Assembly: GCA_036924085.1 (NCBI GenBank)
Contig: JAVGWX010000002.1
Location: 47,960,916 to 48,024,915 of the forward strand
DNA length: 64,000 nt
DNA from: Ariolimax columbianus
Lineage: Eukaryota; Mollusca; Gastropoda; Stylommatophora; Arionidae
Reading direction: 5' to 3'
This document shows, in pieces, positions 32,460 through 43,857 of the stretch. The notes under the pieces were generated by a model. That model was given only the letters and a program-made list of their open reading frames with translations, had not been told where the DNA came from and did no database searches. Positions within the stretch are counted from its first letter, which is position 1, and each line of letters starts with the position of its first letter. Both the position numbers and the translations under genes were made by a program.

Positions 32460-33507
32460 CCGATTTCAACAGGCGTTTCTGTAGGGATGCCCTCCTTAGC
32501 CTTTGGCTGTCCCCAGCCTATCTGCAAGGCAGCAGTTGTTTACGATCAGAGTTTTCTCTCTTATGGAAGTTGTCTTACCAGACTATCGAGTCTTCACTAC
32601 TCGTGTCTATAGGGTGCAATGATGATATGTGATGATATATGAGATGGACTGGTTTACCCGGAAGAGAGGCAGTCCAGTGTGTCTGTATCCCAGGATCGTC
32701 ACGTCCTGCCAGAAACGTAGCATTTGCATGTGAGTGGGGTATCTCTTTTTCCCTTTATTTTCTTGGCTTCTATGCAGGGATGGTACGCCTAGCATTCCCC
32801 GCCACCTGGGGTGTTGACACAGTGGGGCAGGTGTGCAATGTCCGCTGGTCTGCATCTCTTCTGCGTCCAGCATGATAGTTATGGCTGGTAACGTACAGAG
32901 GTAGATATCGTAGCCGGAGTGCATTCAGCCAGAGGACAAGCCTGGTAATGTCACAGAGATGTTGATCGCCTGGTGTGCGGACAACTCTCATGGTCAGTGG
33001 TTGAGTCTTGACAGTTCACAGTGAGGTGGCTGCTCTACTGTTTTCGACACCCCGACCAGGTTCTAAGTCTTTGGTTGGTGTTTTTCGCACCCCATCGCCG
33101 TATAGGGTAAGTATCAAGCAGTTGTCCGCCCGCTTTGATTGGCGGGCGGCAAGGACCTCTTACTGTGGCTCTACCTGATAGGGCTGGGGCGCAAGCCCCA
33201 GGTCCCGAGCATGTAGGAGCCTCCCATTGCAGTGGTGCTGAGATTTTGGGCGGGATTGCGGCTTACAAGGGTTCGGCCGTAATCCCCCACATGGTAGCCT
33301 CGCGCCCTTGGCTTATCAGCCTGGTACGTGAACCAAAGTGTCTGCGGCTCTTCTCGATTTGAGCTGGTTTTCCGTAGCAACGCCCTGTCATTTGTAGGGT
33401 AAAACTGACCTGTCTTCAGATGATCTATTTCCAGCACCCGTTCACTATTTGGTCAGACGAATTTATTGAGGGCTTTTGTTTGTCAATGACCAGGTATTTG
33501 AAATCTG
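32460..33507 (-). other. LINE-N 5' leader
   Basis: About 1048 bp upstream of the ORF within the duplicated ends. It is GC-richer than the surroundings. The last 60 nt, spanning the start codon, carry the core shared with SINE-A and SINE-B. The stretch 32460-33118 is also present in the deleted derivative at 11283-11943; the stretch 33119-33507 is seen only here. Only short frames are present, e.g. 88 codons at 33437-33171. It probably serves as internal promoter and leader. Confidence 0.8.
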
Positions 33508-33519
33508 ACAAGATGGTAC
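33508..33519. repeat. Target duplication of full-length LINE-N (right)
   Basis: ACAAGATGGTAC, identical to 28510-28521, marking the 5' end of the element. Confidence 0.95.
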
Positions 33520-33614
33520 ACATGTGATAACTACAAAATTATAAACAGCAAAACTCGGTACTGGAGAGACATGTAAATCCCTAACTGCTCGAAGCCAGCT
33601 GTATTAATGCTCAC

Positions 33615-33995
33615 AAATTCTTAACTTAACTTAACTTCTTTATACTGGTTTAGAAGACTGCAGAGTCTGTATACAACCAGTTTCATTTTCATGTCTTTGT
33701 TCTAAAAGCTATGCGCATGCAATCTATTCTTAAAGGCATTCATTGTCCCTGCCTCCACTACTTCCTGTGGCAATGTATTCCGAGTATTCGCCAATCTCTG
33801 ACTAAAAACATATTTCCTAATTTCTAATCTGAACCTTTCTTTAGTTAATTTGTAGCTATGCCCTATTATACTTGGAGGAGGTTATATTTTGAAAAGCTTG
33901 TTAAAGTCTAATTTATTCGTTCCTTTGATTATCTTATAAACCTGTATTACGTCACCTTGAATTCTTCTCATTTCTAGACACTGTATAACCTGAAC
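33615..33995 (-). pseudogene. CR1-like LINE 3' end fragment
   Basis: Matches the 3' end of the CR1-like copies at 47330-47700 and 55092-55290 (e.g. TATACTGGTTTAGAAGACT and CTGCCTCCACTACTTCCTG). The minus-strand reading has the SLRVGNSWNALP-like region in decayed form and ends with AAGTTAAGTTAAG at about 33620-33635. It is strongly 5'-truncated. Confidence 0.78.
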
Positions 33996-34135
33996 ATAGA
34001 AGTCAAAGTGCTACAGAAACCACGATCAAACAATCAGATACATACTCCGATCAGTCCCTATTACAAGGGTGATCCCATGCTCCTGCTGGAAGGATGTAGA
34101 TTGACATCCAAACAACAGTTTCAGTTGTTTATAAC

Positions 34136-34450
34136 TATTCCAAGCATTTCTAGAGGGAATTTTGAGCAAGGCACTTCCAGATCATGTTGGTACCGTCAAG
34201 ATAGGGGACCGAACGATTACCAACCTTCATTTTGCAGATGACATTTTGCAGTTGGCGGGCACAGAAGCGTAACTCGGGGAATGGGTGAGAAGACTCGATG
34301 AAACTTTTGACTATGGTATGGAGATTAACGCTGGAAAGACACAATTGATGAACAACAACGCCGAGGGTTTCAAAAGTGGGTTGAAAGCTATGGCCAGGAA
34401 CTCGAAGTGATCGACCCTTTTTAAAAATCTGGGTTCAAGCGTGGGGGTGT
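34136..34450 (+). pseudogene. RTE LINE fragment with catalytic site (right half?)
   Basis: Encodes LHFADDILQLAGTEA, then RRLDETFDYGMEINAGKT, close to the RTE at 43880-41350 (ADDIDGLAG, DYGMEINAGKT). It starts where the fragment at 27479-27636 stops. Internal stop and shifts; dead. Confidence 0.8.
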
Positions 34451-35629
34451 CTTAATGTGTTCCCCAACTACCTTCCCGGTTACAAGATAACCTGACCTGA
34501 GACACAGTGTTTACTTAAATTGTGTTTTTCGAGGGAAGAAGACTAACATCTGGTCAGGCAAAACATATTGATCAGACATGTTAGTCAGGATCAGGCAAAA
34601 TATACTAGACAAGACCCTCACCTCGGCTTCCCCGTAGCCTTTCCTGGAAACTGGCTGTTTTCATGGCAGCCTGGCTAACGAGGTGAGTGATCTACGGGAT
34701 CCCCGTAGTAGGGAGCTACATGCATATGAAGTCAAGCATAGCAGAACCACCCGAGGGACCCCAGTCCACCTTCATCAGCACGATGAGGATGACAGGAAAG
34801 CTACAACAAACCGCCACTAAATCGCATAAAAGGGTAAATCCCCCATTGTGGACATTATTTCAACATCAGCAACATGTATTTCCAGCATGAGAATCTACGT
34901 GTCAACATAAGAGTTAAATAACATTCTTTTACATAATGTAAAATGTAAAGTGAATGTAATAAAATTAGAGACTTTATAAATAAAACTTTGTTTAAATGTA
35001 TAAAAGCATTTTATTTATCTTACTTTTAAATGTACTATTTGGCTAGTTCAAAAGTTTATATAATTATTTGTTACAACCAAACGATTTGGCAAAGCAAATA
35101 ATCAAACCGATCCCTTCAATTCGTACAAACCATATTTAAGTTTTATGTGCCAAATAATATTCCAGAAGAAAATTCAGACAGGTTTTTTTTCAAATAGGTT
35201 AGATTGATCCTGTGTGTTAATGACGGAATCTGTACTGGAAAAAGATAATCTTTTCAACTTAAAAGCATTAAGAATGATTTGTGGTCAACGTTGTCACAAT
35301 ATTGATTGTCTGATCTGAGCATTCTCTGCATATAAAATGATAAACTACGAAACACCAATTTATATTCGATAAGAGTTTGTTTTGTTTTTTTTAACTCGGA
35401 GGAAACTGACTTTATGAACAAATCCATGTCTTTATAACACACAAAGAGGCGCTATCATTATAACTTTTGTTCACTTTCACTAATCCCTTGCAATGGCTCC
35501 AAAAAAATTCATTCTATGTCTTGCCTTTATGAGGCGTGTCCCGTAAATCCGTCTTCGTGGAGGCGGTAATAAGGGTGATAGTTTAATTTCCATTGTCCAT
35601 TTGAAGTCTACGAACTGGAAAAAGCTCAG
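34451..35629. other. Unassigned; possible plus-strand terminal exon
   Basis: GC-richer part 34610-34890 contains an open frame ending TGA at 34890 (AEPPEGPQSTFISTMRMTGK), entered near an AG at 34708-34709, followed by AATAAA-type hexamers at about 34959 and 34979. A perfect palindrome CTACGGGATCCCCGTAG precedes it. A minus-strand 60-codon frame at 35442-35254 is also open. I recognise neither. Confidence 0.2.
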
Positions 35630-36250
35630 AGATAAACAGGTAGGATTTCGCCAGGAAAGATCATGCACAGATCATATAGCTACGCTATGCATCACAGTAT
35701 AAGTATTGAATGGAAATCATCCCTATACGCAAATTTTATAGACTATGGAAAGGAATTTGACAGTGTAGATCTAAGAACTCTATGGCAACTTTTGAGACAC
35801 TATGGGATACCAGAGAAGTACACAACACTCTTCCACAATATGTACAAAGAAGCAGTTAGTAGAGTAGTAAATTAAGGAGCAATGACTGACAGCTTCGCGG
35901 TTTAAACAGTGGTGAGACAGGAATGTCTACTCTCACCCTTCGTGTTCTTCTTGGCTGTAGGTTAGATAATGACGACATCAATCGAAGGGAGCAGAACTGG
36001 TATTCAGTGGACACTATTGTCACAATTAGGGGACCTGGACTACACAGATAATCTGGTACTTCTGTCATGCAGTCATGGCCAAATGAGAGAGAAACTTGAT
36101 TGTGTGAAAGAACAATCGACGAAATTGAGACTGAATATCAACATGAAGAAAACCAAGCTCCTTAAACTCAACACTTTCAGCATAGAACCAATCATGCTGG
36201 AGGGAGAGTAGTTGGAGGCAGTGGATACATTTACCTATTTGGGCAGCATA
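35630..36250 (+). pseudogene. RTE-type LINE fragment
   Basis: Contains DKQVGFRQERSCTDHIAT, YANFIDYGKEFDSVD, HYGIPEKYTTL, a corrupted LDYTDNLVLLSC catalytic segment, and LNINMKKTKLLKLNT up to FTYLGSI near 36240. Multiple stops and shifts. It is different in detail from the other RTE copies here. Confidence 0.78.
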
Positions 36251-36404
36251 ATATACACTCAGCACGACCTGGTCGTCAACTATGTTTATATTTTTACCTT
36301 TAGCACGCCCTTGTCCGATCCCTTCTAACCAGCTCGGCCTGCAAAAACGGTGTGCGGAAAAAAAATTTATTTTTTGAACGGAGTCACTCCTGACAGCCAT
36401 TTTT

Positions 36405-36416
36405 TACTGCTGACTA
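36405..36416. repeat. Target duplication of the LINE at 36417-39002
   Basis: TACTGCTGACTA, exactly repeated at 39003-39014. It marks both ends of this LINE insertion. Confidence 0.9.
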
Positions 36417-39002
36417 ATAGTAATAATAGCTGTCCATCGTTGTCGATGAGGACCGCCGACATCATCCTTGTCACAGATTTCCCTTCTGGGTGTGGGTGCG
36501 CATGTGGCTGAACAGGCCAATGCGAGCACGAAAACATCTGCTACATATCGGGCACACGAGGTTTGTAGAAGGGGATGGTGTTCCCGCTGCTCGGGATTTC
36601 CGCGTCTCGTGTCTGTTCTGGGCTTTCACAACACGGTCATCTTCACCGGCAGCTACACCCGATTTGACTGCACTTCTCCAGTCAGATCTGTTTTTCGCAA
36701 GACATTCCCAGGTGTCGAAGTCTATCTGGCAACTTTTTAGTGAGTCCTTCAGACCGTCTTTAAAACGTTTCTTTGGGCGCCCTCTCTCGCGCCATCCGTC
36801 TCTCAGCTCGCCGTAGAGAAGCTTCTTTGGGAGCCGCTCGTCTGACATACGGACGAGGTGTCCGGCCCATCCCAGTCGTGCTTTTTCTAGCAGTGCATGT
36901 ATGCTGGGCATGTTAGCCCTCGAGAGAACCTCGATGTCAGTGACACGATCTTGCCATCGGATGTGGAATATTCGCCTCAGGCAACCTGTGTGGAAGTGGT
37001 TTAACCTCCTTGCATGTCCAGAGTATACAGTCCAGCTTTCGTAAGCGTATAGTAGGGTTGGAATGATGGTTGCACGGTAGACTTTCAATTTGGTCTTGAC
37101 GCTGATGCCACGACGTGCCCAGACCATCGAGCGCATTCTACCAAAGGCTGTGCTGGCCTTTGCTATTCTGCTTGCCACCTTATCGTCTAGGCTGACAGAT
37201 CTCGACAGCGTGCTGCACAGATATGTGAATTTGACTACGGCATTCAACGTCTGCCCGCTGACTGTAGTCTCTGGTTTTGTGTACGGCATGCCTGGTGCTG
37301 GTTGGTACATGACCTCTGTTTTTTTGGCATTTATGGTCAGGCCAAAATTTTCGCATGCGGCAGAGAACTGGTCCATTCCAACCTGCATGTTCAGTTCTGA
37401 GTTGCTCATTAGAGCACAGTCGTCAGCAAATACAAGTTCCCTGATTATGTCACCAGCCATTTTGGTTTTGGCCTTCATTCTTCTGGAATTGAGTAACTTG
37501 CCATCTGTGCGGTACTTTATGGGTATTCCAAGCTCCAATGATCTGAAGGCGTCTGTCATCGTGGCCGCGAACATCATACTGAACAAAGTCGGGGCGAGTT
37601 CACATCTTTGTTTTACTCCGTTTGATACTAGAAACGTTTTAGAGATTGCACCGCTGTCCAGTACACGAGCACACATGCCTTCGTGTAGCTGTTTCACCAT
37701 TGTTATGAACTTGTTGGGGCAGCCAAACTTAGACATTATCATCCACAGCCCTCCTCTGTTTACTGTATCAAATGCCTTTGTCAAATCAATAAATGTGGTG
37801 TACAAGGCCTGATTTTGCTCTCGACACTTCTCTTGTACTTGGCGAGCGGCAAAAATCATGTCCACTGTTCCTCTTCCGGCTCTGAATCCACATTGGCTTT
37901 CTGGGAGGTGGTGGCTTTGTTCAAGGTGTTTGTTGAGCCTGTTTAGCAGTAAGCGCGCTAGGATCTTGCCTGCTACGGAGAGTAGCGATATTCCTCGATG
38001 ATTGTCGCATTCCTGACGATTGCCTTTTCTTTTGAATAGGTGAACGATTGAGGCGTCCTTTAGCTCCTGCGGAATTTTACCTTCAGCCCACATGTGACAG
38101 AAGAGTTCAGTGATCCTTCTGGTGAGGGATGGGCCAGCTGTCTTATATACCTCTGCTGGTATTGCATCAGCTCCTGGAGCTTTTCCTATAGATAGTGAAC
38201 TAATTGCCCTGTCGACTTCCTCCTCAGTAATGACTTCATCCAACGCCAGGTTCAGTTCCACCTGCGGCATTCGCCGGATGGCCTCTTTATTTATGGACGA
38301 TGGGTGGTTTAGTATTTTGCAGAAGTGGTCTGCCCATCTGTCTAGAATCTGAACCTTATCTGTTAGCAGTACCCCATCCGCACTGCGAACTGGAGTATTA
38401 CTAGAGGGCTGCGGGCCGTAGAGAGCTTTCAGTGCCTCGTAAAACCGTTTGGTGTCATGACGCTCGGCGAACATCTCAATTTCGTCAGCTCTTTTGGTGA
38501 GTCAGGAGTCTTGCATCTCTCTAAGCCTGGTCTGGACAGCTTTGCGAGCAGTATTGAACGCAGCTTTTGCTGTCGGAGATGGTGTTTCCCTATGGTATTC
38601 CCTGTGCGCTTCATGTTTTGCATCGAGAAGGCCCTGTATTTCTAGATCGTTCTCATCAAACCAGTCCTTATGCTTGTGCGTGATTGGGCCAATGTGTTTA
38701 ACAGCTGTATCGTAGAGTGTGTTTCTCAATGATGCCCAGTTCTTTTCGATGTCGTTCTTTTCAAAACGAAGCTCAGACAGTCTACCCTCAAGCTCTTCCT
38801 GGAAGCCTCCTCTCGTGGGTTCGTATTTCAACTGAGAGACATTTAGCCTCCTCGGTGGTTTCTTTCCCTGGGGGCGCATTTTGGGCTGGATCTTGAAGTT
38901 TAGCTTGGCAATGACAAGTCGATGGTCGGTCCAACATTCTGCACCACATGCTCTTCGTTACCATAGCATCCGCTCGATCCCTACGTCTGATGATAATATA
39001 GA
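36417..39002 (-). pseudogene. RTE-type LINE with C-terminal zinc finger, one nonsense codon
   Basis: A 5'-truncated LINE of 2586 bp. The 3' end of the endonuclease (TDHRLVIAKLNFKI) lies near 38925, with a frameshift just upstream. A linker (38879-38505) ends in one in-frame TGA at 38504-38502, and a 667-codon frame covers 38474-36471. It holds GKAPGADAIPAEVYK, NHRGISLLS, FIDLTKAFDTVN, LVFADDCALMS (catalytic) and WAGHLVRMSDERLPK. It ends with a C2H2 finger (CPICSRCFRARIGLFSHMRTH region). The 3' tail is TATTATTACTATTAG. GVKQRCELAP replaces the usual VRQGC box (R for G). Confidence 0.9.
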
Positions 39003-39014
39003 TACTGCTGACTA

Positions 39015-39584
39015 CGCCCTCCATATATACACGATATTTTGCCGGTTAAAGTATCGTGTGTTAGATTACAAATGGCTTTTGAACAGTTTTAATTTTGTAT
39101 ATGCCGTTTGGAGCAAGCCGACTTTTTGCGAAAGAGGAAGTAGGTTGTTGAAAAAGATTTTTATCGCGTAGATCTGTTTATTTTGTTTGTTTAAATGAAA
39201 AAACTACGTTTGAATTGAAACTAACAGTGTTGGCGATATTGTAAATACAGTATCGATACGTTGTTGTGGTTTCCATGGTTTTCTATCGAAGCGACTAGGC
39301 CTAGTGGTCGAGTCCAAATTTTTCCCGAGATTTTCATAAATTTTCAACTTCATCTTTTTAAATCTCAAAAACTAACAAACATACAACAAAAACAATAACA
39401 CCCACATGTTCGTTATGCTATTGTGTATCTACACGCCAGAAAATCATATTTATTGACAAACAAACATAAAAGTTACAAATTTTGAAAGACGACTACCACA
39501 GCGACTAATTAAGAAAATTAATTAGGTCAAATTTTTTTCAAAAATATATTGGAGTGCTAAAGGATCAGAATTGGAAATGCAAGA
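39015..39584. other. No gene or repeat recognised
   Basis: AT-rich with scattered CpGs near 39230-39310. No exon or element could be supported. Confidence 0.4.
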
Positions 39585-39901
39585 GCGGCATTCCTGACGC
39601 TAAACAACTTATGGAGATACAGAGAAATCAAAATTAATATCAAAGTTAGAATATTCAACGCCAGTGTAAAGTCGGTGTTACTGTATGGAACGATCTAGGT
39701 AATACAACGACTCCAGTCATTCGTTTACGAAGAATAATGGGCATAACACGGCAGGAACTGGTGAGGAATGAAGACCTATGGGGAAGGAGCCAACAACATT
39801 AATTGGAACAACAAATTAAGCAAATAAAATGGGACTGGATAGGATATAAGCTGCGGAAGGCACGGTCCTCAAGGGAAGAATGAGAGAGAGAGAGAGAGAG
39901 G

Positions 39902-39952
<51 letters not shown>

Positions 39953-40115
39953 GTAGACCCAAAAATAAGCGGAGAAGTGAATGTGAGAAGGAACTTAAAT
40001 TAAATGTTCACACATGGAGATAGACAGAAAGAACGACAAAAGGACCATGCATGCTGACGGAATGTTGTCAATGACCTATGCACCGAGAGAATCGACGGGT
40101 TTTGATTGATTGATT
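39585..40115 (+). pseudogene. LINE 3' fragment with a GA microsatellite inside
   Basis: LWRYREIKINIKVRIFN and VKSVLLYGT (about 39610-39695) are the late reverse transcriptase region of an RTE-type LINE. IKWDWIGYKLRK-like sequence follows near 39830. At 39880-39950 an AG repeat of about 70 bp sits where the conserved GRPR-type basic motif would be. The element ends with TGATTGATTGATTGATTGAT near 40105-40125. Dead copy. Confidence 0.7.
39880..39952 (+). repeat. AG-repeat microsatellite
   Basis: Nearly uninterrupted AG dinucleotides with a few extra A or GG interruptions. It lies within the coding remnant of a LINE and probably expanded from its arginine/glutamate-rich C-terminal codons. Confidence 0.9.
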
Positions 40116-40674
40116 GATTGATATAACTTGACAGTAAAGTTTTCTTTTCAATATTTGGACTGTCAGAACGTATGTTATTTCAGTTGTTTATTTATATACA
40201 TGAATTGTGTAACTTAAGGCGTGCGAAAAAAAATAGAAATAAACAACATATAATTACGGTAAAAGATGTTATATGCTGGATTTAAGTAAGTGTAGCGTTC
40301 AGACACGGTAATAAGTTCAATTGTTGAAAGACTATTTGTCCGAGAAACAAATCACCAAAAAATGTATACCTCTGCTTAGATCTCTATATTATTCAACACT
40401 CGAACAATGCAAGAAGAAATATACAAGTCTACAATGTAAGCTTTCACCTAACACATCACTCATCACATGACATTCTATTAGCAAGATAATAGTTACACGG
40501 CCTAGTCATCAACTATGTTCACATGGTCAATGCTGATCTCACTACAAGGACATCCCTTACTATAAAGCCTATATCTTAAAAAGAAGCCTCATTTAATATG
40601 GATCAGACTGCTTTTGTTGGAACATCAAAACATATTTAGATTTTTACTGTTAAAATTTTGATGAACTATATTTT
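40116..40674. other. No gene recognised
   Basis: AT-rich sequence with no supported exon. The segment near 40500 resembles 36266 for about 20 bases (TCATCAACTATGTT), too short to interpret. Confidence 0.4.
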
Positions 40675-40684
40675 TTATCAATAT
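40675..40684. repeat. Target duplication of the inverted RTE (left)
   Basis: TTATCAATAT, exactly repeated at 45632-45641, bracketing the RTE insertion including its inverted 5' part. Confidence 0.85.
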
Positions 40685-41457
40685 CAGGTAATCCCGTAAC
40701 CGGTGAGGTCGTTGGGGCACACATGAAGACATCCTCACAACCTCACGCCACGCTTCTCTGTCAGATGCCGCTGTCTGTGACTCTTCTGGTCGGAGATTGG
40801 TCCATTCTTTTATGTCCCATCTCTTTTGGGGCCGGACTCTTCGTCGTCTGTCTTGCACCTTTCCGTTTAGGATTGTATTTGCAAGACCATTTGATCTCGA
40901 TATGTGACCGTACCAAGTGAGTTTCCTTCTTTTGACAGTTGCCAAGAGGTCTTCGAAAGGTCCTATTGCTGTTGTAATTCTATCTCGTATTTCCTCATTT
41001 GTAACTCGATCTTTGTACGTGGCGTTTAAAAGTTTTCGGAAACATCTCATCTCCAAGGCCTGTATCCTTCGTTGAAGGCCAGCTGTAACTGTCCATGCCT
41101 CACAAGCATACAGGAATATTGACAGGACCAGTGTACACATAAATCTGATTTTTGTGCATAATGCTAACCGTTTATCTTGCCAGATTTTGTTAAGCCGTGC
41201 AAGCGCCGCTATTGGCTGTGCTATTCTGGCCAACACCTCACATTTTGATCCTTCATCACTCACAATCGAGCCAAGTTATTTAAAACGGTCAACCACTTCG
41301 AGTTCCTGACCGTTAGCTTTTATCCTGCTGTTGAAGCACATAGCGTTGTTTGTCATTAATTTTGTCTTTCCAGCGTTAATCTCCATACCATAGTCAAGAG
41401 CTGTTTCATCGAGCCTTCTGGCCCATTCCTGGAGTTCTGCTTCTGAACCAACCAACC

Positions 41458-43857
41458 AATCAATGAAATGGATGAGGCCATGAAAACTTTAAAGAAAACG
41501 AAATCGCCCGGAAAAGATGGGGTAACAAACGAAATGCTGATGGGGTTCGGCAAAACAGCAAAGAGGAAGTTACTATCAGTATTGAACCAAAGCTGGAAAA
41601 GGGGAATTGTACCGCAGGCATAGAAAGACGCTGTACTTATACCAGTACCAAAGAAAGAAAAAGATAGAACAGATCCAAATGGATAAAGGCCTATCAGTCT
41701 ACTGAGCTGTATAGGAAAACTGATGGAGCGTATGATAAACACCAGACTGATGTGGCATCTGGAAGAAAAACACATACTAATTCCACAGCAAGCAGGTTTT
41801 AGACAGCACAGATCCATTGATGACCAGATCACTTTTATAGCCCAGAAAATAGAGGATGCTTACCAGGAGAAAAAACACACAGTAGCGGTTTGCGTGGATT
41901 TAGAGAAGGCATTTGACAAGGTGTGGAAAGAGGGACTTAAGGTCAAGCTACGAAGAAGTGAAGTTTGTGGGAGAATGTACAGATAGATCAGCCACTACCT
42001 CAAAAACAGAACAGCCAGAGTTCAAGTACAAGGGTAGATGAGCAAAAAGGCGGCACTTGAGCAGAGAGTACCCCAAGGGGGAGTACTGTGACCCACACTT
42101 TTCCTGGTGAATATAAACAACATCACAGAGAATATACAAAGAAGAGTCCACAGCTCCATGTTTGCCGACCATCTGGCTATGTGGACCTCTGAAAAAAATC
42201 TCACCATAGCAAACAATCGGATGCAGCAAGCCCTACCTTCGTTGGGGGAGTGGGCTAAATTATGGCTGGTCAAAATAAATGAGGAAAATATAACAAGTAC
42301 AATATTCTCGCTTTCAAATAAACCAAAGAACACCAAATTAAGTCTTAACGGCAAATATCTGCGGCCAAACGACAACCCAAACTACCTGGGAGTCACATTT
42401 GATCGGCGCATTACATGGAAAAGTCAGATCGAGAGAAACCGAATGAGAGCCAGACAAAGAATGGCAATCACGAGGAAACTTGCTGGCACAAGCTGGGGAG
42501 CAGACGAAAGTATACTAAAGAAACTGTACACTGGAAGAGTGAGACCAGTTCTCGAGTATGGCATTGCGGCATGGACAACAGCAGCAAAGGCGAACTTTGA
42601 TAAAATTAGCAAACTTCAAATCCAAGCCATGAGAGTTATAACAGGAGGCACGAAGTCAACGCCAATTGTAGAACTTGAAAAGATTACAAATCTGCAATCC
42701 ATGATCGACAGAAGAGACTGCAGAACCCAGCAGCAAGCAGCAGAAAAACTCAGGCGACTGACAGACCATCCAATTCACTAAATAGATTTGGAAATGGGAA
42801 ACTAAAGCGGAGAAACTTTGCAGAAATAGCCAAAGTAAAGATGAGGAAAGACCCAATGGACACCGCAACAATACCAAAGCCCATCCCTACTGTACACAAA
42901 CCTACCTGGAAGCAGCATATCATTCCGGAGGTGGTAGAAAATATACCAGATATTGGAAACAAGAACAGCCAGACTGAAAAAGAAAGAAGAGACATAACCC
43001 TGAGGTACATTACGAAAAACTACCCAAGCATGGACTGGACCCATGCATACACCGAAGGTTCTGTAACAAACACAACACAGAACGGAAGGGGAGGGGTATT
43101 CCTGAGCCTAACAAATGGTAGAAAAATAACACTGTCAGTGGCAACTGGAAAAATCTCAAGCAATTTCAGAGCGGAGGCAGAGGCACTGAAGGCTGCAGTA
43201 AAAGCAATGCTGACAGGCGAAAGAAATGAAATCCAGATAGTCCTGTTTACAGATGCCCTGGCCGTAGTCACAGCACTAAAAAGCCAGAAAAATACTGAAC
43301 TTAATGATTTAAGAGCACTACTCTGTCAACTATGCCAGCAATCCGCACCAAAAAGAGTAGTGGTACAGTGAGTTCCATCCCACTGTAACATTCAAGGTAA
43401 CGAGGAGGCAGACAGACTGGCAAAAGAAGCTGCAAGTTTACCACAATCAGATTCTAGTGTGGCCTACGAAGAGTCCAAAAGGCTTATTAGGGCCAGATAC
43501 ATGGCCAAATGGGAAACAGAACATACTGGCTACACAACAAATTGTGCCTATTACCAGTTGAACAGAAGAGAGCAGGTCGTGGTCTTCAGGCTCCGCACAG
43601 GCCACAACAGACTGGGGTACCATCTATTCAATAAACTGAAGATAGGTGGCACTGACGAATGCATTTGTGGTACCGGGAAAATGATCGATGAACATCTGCT
43701 GCAAAACTGTCCGACATACGAGAACCAGAGAAAGCACATGTGGCCATCACCAGTGGCAACACTAGACACGCTCTATGGCAGTGTCGACAGCCTCAGGATG
43801 ACCGCTGCTTTTTTCGAAAAAAATACAGTTTGACGTTTGACAGCGTACGAAGAAGAA
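41458..43857 (+). pseudogene. LINE-N copy inserted in the RTE
   Basis: 5'-truncated LINE-N. It begins near the MDEAMKTLKKTKSPGKDG region (41470-41520), has the reverse transcriptase (KAFDKVW; the catalytic FADD reads FADHLAMW, so one Asp is lost), the RNase H (AYTEGSVTNTT near 43045, Asp to Glu change) and the C-terminus TAAFFEKN near 43810. The tail is GTACGAAGAAGAA. Several stops, e.g. before HYLKNRTARV. Imperfect 13-bp duplications (GAACC-AA/CG-CCAACC) lie at 41445-41457 and 43858-43870. It splits the RTE between ADDIDGLAG and SEAELQEW. Confidence 0.92.

Larger units (their letters stand above)
28522..33507 (-). mobile_element. Full-length LINE-N (I-group, Nimb-like), 4986 bp
   Basis: A complete autonomous-looking LINE: leader of about 1050 bp, one 1302-codon ORF, a very short 3' end and a GAA tail, all between perfect 12-bp duplications of ACAAGATGGTAC (28510-28521 and 33508-33519). 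At least six other copies in the window are truncated, deleted or frameshifted. I found no gag-like ORF1 in the leader. Family placement in the I group rests on the endonuclease, reverse transcriptase and RNase H order. It looks recent. Confidence 0.93.

Noticed and set aside
33171..33437. 88-codon frame in the LINE-N leader as ORF1 (gag)
   Set aside because: No zinc knuckle or RNA-binding motif, and the region is absent from the second leader copy, so no support.
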